From positions 496,001 through 560,000 of the forward strand of contig NW_015961949.1 in NCBI RefSeq assembly GCF_000497045.1: a stretch of 64,000 bases of DNA, given 5' to 3'. This DNA comes from Kalmanozyma brasiliensis GHG001 (taxonomy: Eukaryota > Basidiomycota > Ustilaginomycetes > Ustilaginales). Numbering within the stretch: the stretch's first letter is position 1; every line of letters begins with the position of its first letter. The notes beneath the pieces were generated by a model. The model was not told where the DNA came from, made no database searches, and worked only from the letters and a program-made list of their open reading frames with translations. A program made the position numbers and the translations under genes. Shown here piece by piece: positions 22,101 through 31,864 of this stretch.

Positions 22101-23480
22101 GACCCGTGCCTCGCGCTGGTTTCCCCATGTCGATGTCGCTTGCTGCTTCTCGATGCAGGTAGCCGCCCCGCTCTTTGTACTTAGCCGCCACGGTCTCAGC
22201 TGAGAGCGGCACTAGCTGGTACGACGGTCGTGCCCGATTCATGCTTTGCCTGTGTCGCGCAACGTGTATCGCGATGGCTCCGCAGCTGTGTTGGGTGAGC
22301 CGCCGTCGCGACGGACGCGAGTCGCTTTCCCGTCTTTTCTCGTCTCCGACGTGTAGACGAGATTCAGCCTTGTCGAAGTGTCTCACATTCTGGCGTGGTG
22401 ATGCCTCCCTTTTCCTCTTGGAGACTGACATGCTGCTGTCTTTGTGAATGTCTTAGGTTGCGGTCAAGATCCGCCCCGCTCCCGCCTTTCGACCCATATG
22501 GATCGCCTTCATGCGACTAGCGTGGATGAAACCGAAGCTTATCTGTGTCAAAGGCTCCGTTCATGCTCGAGCAGATGGGATCCGAGAATTCGCCGTCCAT
22601 CGCGTCGGACTCTCCCTCTTCAATCTCTTCGCTTCGCAGAGCCAAGTCGATCATGATCATCATCATCGGCGTTGTCGATCGCTCGCCATATTGAACGGCC
22701 CCTTTTCGGCCTGAGCTCAACCAAGCCGAATGCGGCCAAACAAAAAATCGGTCAATTAATGCAGAAGCACGCTTGCGTCTGCAGGGCCAAAAGGGATTTT
22801 CGAGAAGGCGAGCTGCAATGTGCTGCTCGTCTGTGCCTGAGAATCTCATTCACAATGACGAAGGCAAGCAGAATTGCACTGTGCTCGCTTTTTTTTAATT
22901 AATGATTTTTTGTGGGAGTGACAGGCGCGAAGCTCAATCAGCTGAGCGCTCAGCGCTGAGCCTAGACGAGGGTGACCGAGCTTGGTTCCGCATTTCGACG
23001 AATTTCTTCCACAATCTTGGATTTTTGGGCGTAAATTTCGAAACGATAAAAAAAAAGTTGAGGCCCCGATGCAGATCCGATCTGCAGCAGGCTGTGCAAA
23101 GTCTCGACTCCATGTCGAAATTGCAGTCGAATTGTGGCTCAATCTTTGGTGCCGCTGCTCGCCGCAAACGGCTGACTGAGTTGCTCTTTTTTCTTGTTGA
23201 ATCTTTTATGCACAGAAGCAGACTGCATTGGGCTGCGTTGGGCTCAATCGTGTGGAGCCGAGTAGGGAGATTCTGCCGGTTAGTCACTCAGTCACTCGTA
23301 TAGGCAAAACTGAGCCTAAGCTTGCTTAGCTCGAATCAGGTCGAGGCTAACGGAAGGGGGAAGAACGAGCAACCGCGGAACGGCTTTGAAGGCTCAGCCA
23401 TGCTCATCCTGACTTACACGCTCAGCATGGCTAGCAGTCGAACAGACGAAAGCGTCAGGGCAAGGCAGGGCAGAACAGCA
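19186..23480. promoter_or_regulatory. Large gene-poor region upstream of the Medusa-type gene
   Basis: No convincing coding region was found in these 4.3 kb on either strand. Open frames are short, overlapping and compositionally random. Non-random elements include a T-run followed by an AT-only stretch (22889-22912), an A-run (about 23048-23056) and an overlapping palindrome at 22941-22961. No tRNA cloverleaf, rRNA or transposase motif was seen. The best explanation is an extended regulatory region for the gene starting at 24645. Confidence 0.5.
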
Positions 23481-24644
23481 CAAGAGCGACGTTGGAATAG
23501 ATGCAGCTTGTCATGCTCCAATCTGCCGCTCTTGTCTCACTTTGGGTTGCTTCTTCTTGGCTTCCAGGCCAGACCGCTCTCTTGCTCTGTCGCTCTCTCA
23601 TGCCTCTTGCTTTCCTCTCTCTTTTGTCGATAGCCGCTCATCTGCCTCCCTCCTCGTCTGGCTCAGCAGACTACTCTCTTCCTCATTCCCATCAATGCCG
23701 CCGCTGCCAGAGGCGGCTGCCAGCCTCTTTCTCCTCCCTCTCTTCTCTTCGGGTTAGTCCACCTGCCTCGTTGTGCCATCTCCCTTCCCTGCCCTCCTCG
23801 TCCGGATGTGGCTTCCAACTAGCATACCTCCTCTCACCGCCGCCGCCCACGCTGCATCCTCGACGCCGGTGCCGCCGCCGCTGTCACTCGAGGCGTCGAC
23901 CTTGTCCTCGTCCTCGTCCTGATCCGGATTCCTACCCAACCAACGCCTTCTCTGCTCGTCACCTCTCTCCCCCGCCGTCATCTCTCTATTCATTGTCGCC
24001 GACGACGCTGCACCCTTGCATCTCCATCCTCTTCGCCCTTCCTAATCCGTCGATCCCCCTCGTCCATCATCCCTTTGCGGAGCTTCGATTCCTTCGGCGT
24101 AACCTTCGCCTTGACGGATCCTCGAGTCGGACTGACGGAGCCAAGCGATCCACCCCCTCGCTCTCTTCGTCCTCGGTCGCATTGGGTCTCACCTTGGACA
24201 TCTCTCCGACACGGCATGCTGACTTAGGCGCTTCCATCCCTTACCATCCGCATCTCCGCACTGTCTCTCATCCTTCTGCGCCTGTTTCATCCCTCCCAAG
24301 AACAGCCTATCCTCTGCTCGAGTGCCCCTCTCTCGAGTCTCACGACAGCTCATTTGATCCACGTTTGCTTGCGTCTCACGGTGTCTTATCTATCCCTGTC
24401 TCTCCTGCGGTTTCGCATCTCCCCCCCTCCTCTGATTCACCTTGCTTCTTTGCTCCCTCCTTGTTTCTCATCTACCACTACCACCATACTTGTCTCAGCT
24501 TGACGCCTTCCGCTCCTTACTCGACACTCTCCTTCGACATCGTGACATCCTAGTCTCACTCCGAATCACCTCCGCAGAGACATACCCTAAAGAGACCGCT
24601 GACTCAACCAACACCAACAGCTCGTCTTCGTCATCATCATCATC
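23481..24644 (+). promoter_or_regulatory. Pyrimidine-rich leader of the Medusa-type gene
   Basis: About 1.1 kb strongly enriched in C and T on the coding strand, ending in a CAT/ATC trinucleotide run directly before the start ATG at 24645. This composition is typical of long fungal 5' leaders. It includes several upstream ATGs. A 350-residue open frame (23501-24553) is almost entirely Ser/Pro/Leu and reflects the base composition. Transcript ends are unknown. Confidence 0.5.
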
Positions 24645-26807
24645 ATGTCGGGTGCTGCTTCCACCAACCCCGCGCTCAGCTTCGGTCCCGCCGGTCCGTC
24701 GACCATGCCAGCCTCCAACTTCCAATCGCCCGCAGACCCATCATCGAGCGCGGCTGGCTACACTACCAGCACCGTCGGGGGCTTTCCTGCCAGCTTTGGT
24801 CGTGTCAAGCCAGAGAACTCCACCTATGGGTACGACGAGCAGGCCCCTCGATCGCAACAGCACGGCAACTACACTCACGAACTCGGCGGCGCTGGTACGC
24901 TCGCTCAGACTCAGGCTCTTGGCGCTTTCAACTCTTCCGCCTCCCCACACTATGCTGGCCAGGCCCAGTTCGGAGGACACGTCAGGCATCAGTCGCTCAA
25001 CACGGGGGTGAGCCAGCTCGGCCTCGGCGGCTCGAGCGGTGCCTACTCCTTTGGCGATGTCAACGCCAATCAGTACAGCAACTACAACCTCGTGACCGCC
25101 CAAAAGTCACCGTTGGGGCGTTCGACGGGTCTGGCTTCTGACACTTCGCCGACACGAACCCGCTACGCCTCCGCCGGCTATAACGACCCACGCACCGCTG
25201 ACGCTCGTTCGCCCATGCGTCCCATTGGTCTCGGTGTCACGGTCACCCCAGGAACCGGCAGCGATGAGCTCCCCAAAGTCGAAGGCGGCTCTCCCAGATC
25301 GCTCAAGCGCTCCGCCGATCCTATGGAAGATCTTCGCAGCTCCGCCGAGCACTCGCAGCTTCGTCGCCCCGCCTCCTTCCCAGTGCTCGGCACTAACCAA
25401 GGCAACGTGTACGGCCGCCCCATGGGTCAAGATGCTCGAACCTCGCAGACCGTCGGTCGCCGAACGGGTCGTGGCGGAATGACCATCCCAGGCCAGATCA
25501 CTCCGGGTCGATCCAATGTCTTGCTCCCAGCTCTCGGTGTCGGCTTTTACGACGAGGAGGCTCGCCGAGAGTCGTTTGGGTCCAACCCTGCTATGCAGTC
25601 GCCCATGGCTCACTACGGCGCTTCTGCCTCGTCGGATGAGCTGGGTCTGAGCGGCACCGGCCTCCCTCAGCTCATGCGAGCGACGCAGATCCCGGGGTCG
25701 CTCACACCGACTCCCATCATGCCTCACGACCCCATGTACAGCCCACCCGGCGGAAGCAGTGGCGGTGCGCCGCGTGCTAAGCTCGAGCTGCACGGCAACC
25801 TCAACGACATGGCGGTCGGCTGGTCGCACGATGAGTGGCGCAGCGGGCGTCGACTGGTTCAGTTCTGGCGACGTCAGGAGGGCACCACCATCCACGCCAC
25901 CTTCCGCCCCATCCTCCCCTCGCAGTACGTGCCCAACAGCATCGTCGTCTCGTGCATCTTCCGCGAGGACAAGAACGAGTGCTTTGTGACCTCGGTCGAC
26001 ACGATCTACCTGCTCGAGGCGCTCGTCGCCAGCCGTTTCACGGTGGAGGAGAAGAACCGCATTCGTCGCAACCTCGAAGGCTTCCGTCCCATCACGGTGA
26101 GCAAGAACAAGCGCGAGTGCGAGCGCTTCTTCAAGCTCATCATGAGCTTCCCCAACCCCAAACCGAGGAACATCGAGAAGGACGTCAAGGTGTTCCCGTG
26201 GAAGGTGCTTGCTTCGGCACTGTGCAAGATCATTGGCAAGTACAGCGCGTCGTACGAGGGAGGACCGCCTGTGCTGGGCGACCTTGGGTCTGAGACGCCA
26301 TTCCAGGGCACCATGTCGGCGCCGCTGCCGTCGGTGGATCTGTCGGGAGGGCACTACCGGGATGCTTCGAGCTATCCGGGCGCTTCGCCTTCGATCAAGG
26401 ACGGACGCTTGCCTGACTCGTCGTTTGACTACGACCGCTCGGGCGGCGCCACGGGTCTCTACGGGGTCCCGAACCCAGGGATGCATCACTCGGCTTCGTA
26501 TAGCGGCAACACGTGGAACGTGGGCGGTCAGGGTATGGCCTTCAGTGCGCCCGGTGCCACTGGTGGTTACGCTGCAGGTGGCAATGTACCCTTTGCCGCC
26601 GGTCACAGTCACACGCACAGCGCTAGCAGCTACGACGGCTTTGGCGGCGCCAACTTGCCAACCGCTTCGGACAGCAACACCAACCTGTACGCGCAGACGG
26701 CGGAAGGCTACCCAGCCGGTGCTGCTGCAACCCCCAGCCAGGGACCACAGGGCACGAGCACCCTCGCCGCCGCCGCTGGCGACTACTACCCTGATCGCCG
26801 CCAGTAG
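24645..26807 (+). CDS. med1: Medusa-type developmental regulator (MedA/Med1 family)
   Basis: The 720-residue protein carries the conserved Medusa domain at about residues 378-537. It runs from LELHGNLNDMAVGW through RRLVQFWRRQEG, VTSVDTIYLLEALV, FTVEEKNRIRRNLEGFRP and FPNPKPRNIEKDVKVFPWK to IIGKYSASY. MedA of Aspergillus controls conidiophore development, and the Ustilago maydis orthologue med1 affects pheromone response, mating and virulence (established literature). The N-terminal 370 residues are low-complexity and Ser/Gly/Pro-rich with short SPTRTR and SPRSLKR basic patches. The C-terminal 180 residues are Gly/Ser/Ala/Tyr-rich. No classical DNA-binding domain is visible. Single exon. The very long upstream region fits a regulated developmental gene. 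Confidence 0.9.
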   Translation: MSGAASTNPALSFGPAGPSTMPASNFQSPADPSSSAAGYTTSTVGGFPASFGRVKPENSTYGYDEQAPRSQQHGNYTHELGGAGTLAQTQALGAFNSSASPHYAGQAQFGGHVRHQSLNTGVSQLGLGGSSGAYSFGDVNANQYSNYNLVTAQKSPLGRSTGLASDTSPTRTRYASAGYNDPRTADARSPMRPIGLGVTVTPGTGSDELPKVEGGSPRSLKRSADPMEDLRSSAEHSQLRRPASFPVLGTNQGNVYGRPMGQDARTSQTVGRRTGRGGMTIPGQITPGRSNVLLPALGVGFYDEEARRESFGSNPAMQSPMAHYGASASSDELGLSGTGLPQLMRATQIPGSLTPTPIMPHDPMYSPPGGSSGGAPRAKLELHGNLNDMAVGWSHDEWRSGRRLVQFWRRQEGTTIHATFRPILPSQYVPNSIVVSCIFREDKNECFVTSVDTIYLLEALVASRFTVEEKNRIRRNLEGFRPITVSKNKRECERFFKLIMSFPNPKPRNIEKDVKVFPWKVLASALCKIIGKYSASYEGGPPVLGDLGSETPFQGTMSAPLPSVDLSGGHYRDASSYPGASPSIKDGRLPDSSFDYDRSGGATGLYGVPNPGMHHSASYSGNTWNVGGQGMAFSAPGATGGYAAGGNVPFAAGHSHTHSASSYDGFGGANLPTASDSNTNLYAQTAEGYPAGAAATPSQGPQGTSTLAAAAGDYYPDRRQ

Positions 26808-27222
26808 TTTCATTCAACTTTATATCCAGCTACCTGTAATACTGTGTCCCCTCCCGTCATCGTGAGCACGCCCAGTGCGCTGCTTGGCCCTCTTAGTGTA
26901 TTTGTTTACCACCATAATCCATAGATGCATTCGGTCTAGTTGCGTGCGTGAATCGTGTGACAGGTGTGAAGGGTGCTCGGCTGTGAGGGGATGCAGGGTT
27001 CTCGGTTGGACGGCTATATAACGCCAGCCGGGTTCCGAGAGCTTGCCCCGCATACGATTTGCGCACAGACGTCGTTTCCATTCATCATCCGGTCGGACAC
27101 CTCGGATCTTCAGGCCGTCCATCATCCGACTCAACAAGTCCAAGCTTTCTCTACGGAGCGACCCATTCTTCGTCTCGACAGCTTCAGTCTTCTCCTCGGA
27201 TACTGGCTGGTTGCTGCGCGCG
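26808..27222. promoter_or_regulatory. Intergenic region Medusa-type gene / hydrolase
   Basis: Holds the 3' flank of the first gene and the promoter of the next, including a TATATAA-like sequence near 27014-27020. No other gene recognised. Confidence 0.4.
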
Positions 27223-28312
27223 ATGTCTGAATTCGTCAACCCCTTCGACGCGGCCTCCTTCACCAGTGGCACGGCGACCATCCCACCCCCTGCGTACGAC
27301 CCTTCCGTGAACGTAACCATCTTCTACCGCCACTACAAACCCTCTTCTTCCTCCTCGGTCCGCCCGATCCTGTTGCTGCACGGTCACCCGCAGACGCACG
27401 TCATCTGGTCCACCGTCGCCCCTGCGCTAGCCCAGACGGGCAAATGGGAGGTCGTGGTGCCGGACAACCGCGGCAATGGCTCCTCCAGCGCACCCGAGGG
27501 TAAAAGTGAGGAGGGCTATTCGAGGTACTCCAAGCGCGAAATGGCGAGGGATATGGTCGTGCTGATGGAGAGCCTCGGGCACAAGGAGTTCTGGGTGGTC
27601 GCGCACGATCGTGGGGCGAGGATCGCCCACCGACTGGCACTGGATTGGCCCGAGAGGGTGAGGAAGATGGTCCTTTTGGACATTGCGCCCACTGTAAGTC
27701 TCGACCCAATCTCTCAAACCCGAGTGGCGCACAGACTGGTCACGATGACCTCGAGAAAGTCGGACACTGACACAACCGTTTCTTGATGTGAATCGACAGC
27801 TGGACATGTACGAGACGACCGATGTGCGATTCGCCTCGGCCTACTGGCACTGGTTCTTCCTCCTGCAGCCGTCGCTACCGGAAGCGTTCATCGGGGCGAA
27901 TCCGCAAGCGTACCTCGATGCGCTCGTGACCCGATTCCCGCGAACCAACCCATCCACCGCCTCGTCGTCCACCCAAGCCGTCGACCTCTGGCGCACCACT
28001 TGGTACCTCGAGAACCTAGCAAGGCCAGAAAGCGCACATGCCATGTGCGAGGACTACCGCGCATCTTCCCCCCACAACGGCATCGACCTCACACTCGATC
28101 GAAAAGACAGGCAGGAAGGGAGGAAGGTCAAATGTCCGGTAAAGGTGTTATGGGGCAACCACGGCGTGATCCAGTTGATGTATGGTGGCGGTCTGGAATT
28201 GTGGAAGAAGTGCTGTGAGGAGGTGGATGGTGAAGGGCTCGATTGTGGACATTACATTCCCGAAGAGGCCCCTGGGCGGGTGGTGGAGGTCGTGCACGAG
28301 TTCTTTGCCTAG
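27223..28312 (+). CDS. Alpha/beta hydrolase, haloacetate dehalogenase / epoxide hydrolase-like
   Basis: Two exons, 27223-27693 and 27800-28312, with a 106-nt intron (GTAAGT...GACAG); splicing gives 327 residues. The oxyanion segment is LLLHGHPQTHVIW (about 49-61). The nucleophile elbow AHDRGARIAHRLALDWPERV has Asp rather than Ser, as in dehalogenases and epoxide hydrolases. The lid contains FASAYWHWFFLLQPSLPEAFIG, which closely resembles fluoroacetate dehalogenases. The C-terminal catalytic histidine is in CGHYIPEEAP. These features together favour a haloacetate dehalogenase-type fold, though many fungal members have unknown substrates, so the true reaction is not established. Tandem with the Medusa-type gene but probably unrelated in function. 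Confidence 0.88.
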
Positions 28313-28726
28313 AAACACAGCACGGATGAACAAATGGGAAGCAAGATGTTGTTCACATGGCTTGCAGGGTATACTGTGACATGAGGTGTGCGAGATGGGC
28401 GCCACGTGTGTGCACGTCTTGGAAAAGAGCTGTTGCGAGTGTGCTTGAGAGAGCGGTGCGAGGGCTGCGCAGCCACTCCCGTCGCACGGCACGTCTGGAC
28501 CGTTGCAATGCTGTCCGGCCGGCTGCGTCCGGAGAGAGCTGATGGATGCCCACTTCGGGCTTGAATGGATCGCACGATGCTCGAGCAGCTTCTGTGCTCC
28601 TGCCACGAGGATTCGAGGGTCGATGATGTCCCGTCATTCGACCCGGCTCCGTCGTGTTCTTGCCATGCTCTCGTCCCCTGACCTGATGAGTGTACGAATG
28701 GGTCCTGAGCAGACCTGGTCAACGAC
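28313..28726. other. Convergent intergenic region hydrolase / DAD3
   Basis: 3' flanks only; small open frames on both strands have no supporting features. Confidence 0.4.
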
Positions 28727-29291
28727 TCAATAGTACTCCGCCTGACGCATCACCACCGTATCGTCTCCCTCGCCGGACTCGCTCGGCGCGCCGCTGCCAT
28801 AGTAGTATGCGCCGCCCGCGCCGTCGCTCCCATACATAGCGGCGGCACCGTTGACGTCCAGGCTGTAGCCATTCATCTCTGCGCCCGCGGCAGCCATGGC
28901 TTCTGCCTCTGCCATTTCGGCTTGCTCTTGAACGGTCGCCCAGACTGACGCCTTGTAGAGGGTGAGGACTAGGCCCATTTTGCGCTCGAGAACGCGCAGC
29001 TGGGTGAGCAACGAGGCGTGCGCGGAGGAGGACGAGAGGAGGGTTGACAACGCTGCGACCTGTTTGACGACAAAGATGCAAGAAAAGTGTCAGTGTTTGA
29101 AGAGATATGGCTGGTAAAGGGGAGAGGGAGGTGCTTACACGTCGGACAGTGTCTGCGAGTCGAGCGTATTCGCCGAGAAGCTCCTGCTCGTGCTCGGAGA
29201 GTGCGCGGTGACCGGCGTAGGGGTTGATGTAGGGCTTGGGCGCCACAGGCAGCGCTGCGACCTGGTCGAGGACTTCTTGAATGGTGGCCAT
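28727..29291 (-). CDS. DAD3: DASH complex subunit Dad3
   Basis: DASH (Dam1) is the fungal outer-kinetochore ring complex that couples chromosomes to microtubules. Two exons on the minus strand: 29139-29291 and 28727-29059. The intron (78 nt) has donor GTAAGC and acceptor ACAG, and the joined frame reads ADTVRR-VAALSTLL. The product is 161 residues. The match to Dad3 is the helix LSEHEQELLGEYARLAD (about 33-49) and the signature RKMGLVLTLYKASVWATVQEQ, equivalent to the IGLVGTLLKGSVY region of yeast Dad3. The C-terminal ~60 residues are an Ala/Gly/Tyr-rich tail not found in the 94-residue yeast protein. The intron-retaining frame gives an unrelated C terminus and is rejected. Confidence 0.85.
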
Positions 29292-29718
29292 TGTAGTAGA
29301 GTGCTTCAAAGGTACGAGTGCGGTGGTGGTGTTGAAGATGACGGTAGTGATGAGCGTTGATGGTGATAAAGGCAAGGCTGTTTCCAACTTTTTCTCAGCT
29401 GGAAAGCAACACCTCTGAGCTGGAGAACAACAAACACAGGCAAAGTGCCCTGGAACGCGTCTCGTTGCTTTGCGCCTTGGATCCATTTAACGCGCGCGTC
29501 GAGAAAATGTAACACAATCCAATTATTGCGGCGTCTATGCAGGGACAGTGGAGGCGATTCTGGACATCCTTCTTGTGTTATTGGTGCGACTTCGACCCGC
29601 TGACACCATCTCAAAGCGTCTCGAATCGGCAGGAACGACTATGATCACATCCTCAACACCGTCAATACGAAGCTTCTGATCGTCCGTCGGAAAGGTCGCT
29701 GCCCAGCAACAGCCCACC
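29292..29718. promoter_or_regulatory. Shared divergent promoter DAD3 / unknown acidic protein
   Basis: 427 bp between divergent starts; nothing but promoter sequence expected and nothing else seen. Confidence 0.45.
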
Positions 29719-31740
29719 ATGGCGTCCGACGTCTTCTACAATCGTGTCCCCTACACACAGCGTCGTGCTGCACCACATGACCTCCTCGCATCCTCTTCTA
29801 GCCATGCTTCGACCTCCTCACTCCCAACTTCCGTCGGTACATCACGCTCAGCCGGCACCCTCACTTTCCCACCACTCCACCTCGATCCCACATACCCCGC
29901 CGACGCCAACCCTGCAGCAAATGCACCCGCCTTTGTGCTCGGCTCAACGTTCTACCACCACCCCTCCCTCAATGCGCTTGTATCACACCACCTCGTCGAT
30001 GCCTCCGCCACAACCGCCTCTGCTCCTCAAATAACGCTGCTCAACACCAACCGGGACGATGATGACTCGGAAGCCGACGAGCACGATGCCGCCGCATCAG
30101 GTGTGCCTCGGCCCAAGATCACCTCGGAATTCGTCTCGCTCAACGAGGACCTCGTACCCGCAAGCCTTGATATGCAAGGAGACATGCTGCCCGCGGACGT
30201 ACACCCAAGCTACCCTTTCGGTAACCTCTTCGGCCCACTCGGAGGAGCGATCGCCGCTGATAGCGCCATTGTCGGCGGCACCCACACAGTCGGTTCTTCA
30301 CTAGGCGATTCCACCGCGGGCCTCGACTTCGGCGGCGGTCTCGAAGGGTTCATCCGTCTCGGCTCGTCGAGTCACGGTCGTCGCAGTGCAGTGAGCAACA
30401 GCGGCAACGCGTTCATCAACAAAGCCTCCCGCTCCAAACTCGTCGGTTCGAGCTCCACCGGTGCGCAAGACGCACAAACGGCGGCTGCTGCAAAGAAACT
30501 CGATCTCTCCCCGAGTTTGCTCTTCCGCACCAATACCGCCACAGTGCTTGCCCCGCCAGAATGGCCATTTCGCCGCCACGGGCCGGGCAACACGTCGTAC
30601 GCAGCGCTGCTGCGGCCCAGCTCCAACGTCTTTGGTAGCGGCCCGGCGAGTCAGGCGCTCGCAGCGACGTTAGGGGGCCTGCCGGCAAGCGCCAAGATTC
30701 TCAAAGAGGTATGGTCGGATCTGGCTTTGGAAGAGCTAGTTCCGACCGATGTAGGGGATACTTCCGCGGTGCGGCATCTCGATCCTGCCTCTCCCGAAGC
30801 CGACACGGTGGAAGGCGAGAAGAGGGGCCAGAAGCGCGCGCGAACAGATCCGGAGACGGACGCGCACTTTGCCAAACGAATTGCAAGCATCGAGGCGGAC
30901 CCGCTGGACTTGCTTGGACCTGTTTCGCGCGAGATCAGAGGTCAAGCGAGCCAACCCTGGGGAACCGCCACTCGACAGCAGGCGAGGGAGTCTCGTCCCC
31001 GCAGGAGACGGCGCGCCTACTCAGCCCAGTCGGATGATAGCGCCGTGGAAGCAGAACACGAGCCGGACATCTTTGCACAGCGCGATCTGGTGCGCTACTC
31101 GTTCGCGCTGCCACCCGCCAAATTCGGCTGGACCGAGTCGCCTGATGACACCGAGGCGGAGGGGGAAGGGACGACACACGTGAAGGAAGATGGGATCGGA
31201 TGGTCGACCGCCAAGCGCGTATTTGTGGGTGAGGAGCGGGACAGACTGCTGCCCGAGGTGGCGTCTAGAGGAACAGGGGCGGGAGTCGAAGCATATAAGG
31301 TGAGTGGGTGGAGGGCTAATGCGGGTGTGCTGCCAAGAGGAGCGTGGAGGTGGGGAAATGGGATGGCGGAAGAGGCGGGGGAAGAGAGCTTTGTCACGGA
31401 AGGCGAGGCGTCCACGTCGCGCGGAACCGATCGGCCTCCGCCGCAACAGGAACGCGAGGTGTCCGATTCAGAGGGAGGGTATGCCGACGAAGGAGAATGG
31501 GGACAGGGCGCAGAGGATGAGGAGTTGCAACGTGCGCTGCTGCTGCAGTACCAGCGTGAGAGGGCGGACGGCCAGGCAGAGCGTGCGTCAGAAGGACTGG
31601 ACGAAGATGAAGACGTCGTGCACGAGGACGAGGCTCAGGTCGAGCACGACCTCGATGGGCAATACACAGAGGAAGAGGATGTGGTGGTGGACGATGATGA
31701 GGATGTAGAATCATTTGGAGAAGACGAAGACACAGCCTAA
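29719..31740 (+). CDS. Unknown large acidic protein, probably nuclear
   Basis: A 673-residue single-exon protein that I cannot place. The N-terminal half is Ser/Ala/Gly-rich with few charges. Basic patches at about residues 373-380 (KRGQKRAR) and 425-435 (RPRRRRR) could be nuclear localisation signals. A short ordered-looking segment, VRYSFALPPAKFGWTESPDD, is at about 456-475. The C-terminal ~110 residues are very acidic (many D/E runs). Within them EDEELQRALLLQYQRERA (about 599-616) resembles a ubiquitin-interacting motif, but the usual serine is replaced by glutamine. Amino-acid composition is typical of a disordered chromatin or transcription-related protein. This is inference. The gene shares a divergent promoter with DAD3. 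Confidence 0.8.
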   Translation: MASDVFYNRVPYTQRRAAPHDLLASSSSHASTSSLPTSVGTSRSAGTLTFPPLHLDPTYPADANPAANAPAFVLGSTFYHHPSLNALVSHHLVDASATTASAPQITLLNTNRDDDDSEADEHDAAASGVPRPKITSEFVSLNEDLVPASLDMQGDMLPADVHPSYPFGNLFGPLGGAIAADSAIVGGTHTVGSSLGDSTAGLDFGGGLEGFIRLGSSSHGRRSAVSNSGNAFINKASRSKLVGSSSTGAQDAQTAAAAKKLDLSPSLLFRTNTATVLAPPEWPFRRHGPGNTSYAALLRPSSNVFGSGPASQALAATLGGLPASAKILKEVWSDLALEELVPTDVGDTSAVRHLDPASPEADTVEGEKRGQKRARTDPETDAHFAKRIASIEADPLDLLGPVSREIRGQASQPWGTATRQQARESRPRRRRRAYSAQSDDSAVEAEHEPDIFAQRDLVRYSFALPPAKFGWTESPDDTEAEGEGTTHVKEDGIGWSTAKRVFVGEERDRLLPEVASRGTGAGVEAYKVSGWRANAGVLPRGAWRWGNGMAEEAGEESFVTEGEASTSRGTDRPPPQQEREVSDSEGGYADEGEWGQGAEDEELQRALLLQYQRERADGQAERASEGLDEDEDVVHEDEAQVEHDLDGQYTEEEDVVVDDDEDVESFGEDEDTA

Positions 31741-31864
31741 GACACAAGACTTTTGCACAGAAGAAATGGCAGTCATCGCTGTGACATCACGTTCTTGCCA
31801 AGGATAATCCTGCTCGTTCAATTGATTGACATTAGCTGAGCACACAGCTGCATCGTGGCGACAT

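Noticed and set aside
23501..24553. A 350-codon Ser/Pro/Leu frame
   Set aside because: It lies in the pyrimidine-rich leader and its composition follows from CT-rich DNA. No domain or conservation-like structure is visible.
25107..26813. A 568-codon frame antisense to the Medusa-type gene
   Set aside because: Compositional shadow, Arg/Val-rich, with no domain; the sense strand carries the conserved Medusa domain.
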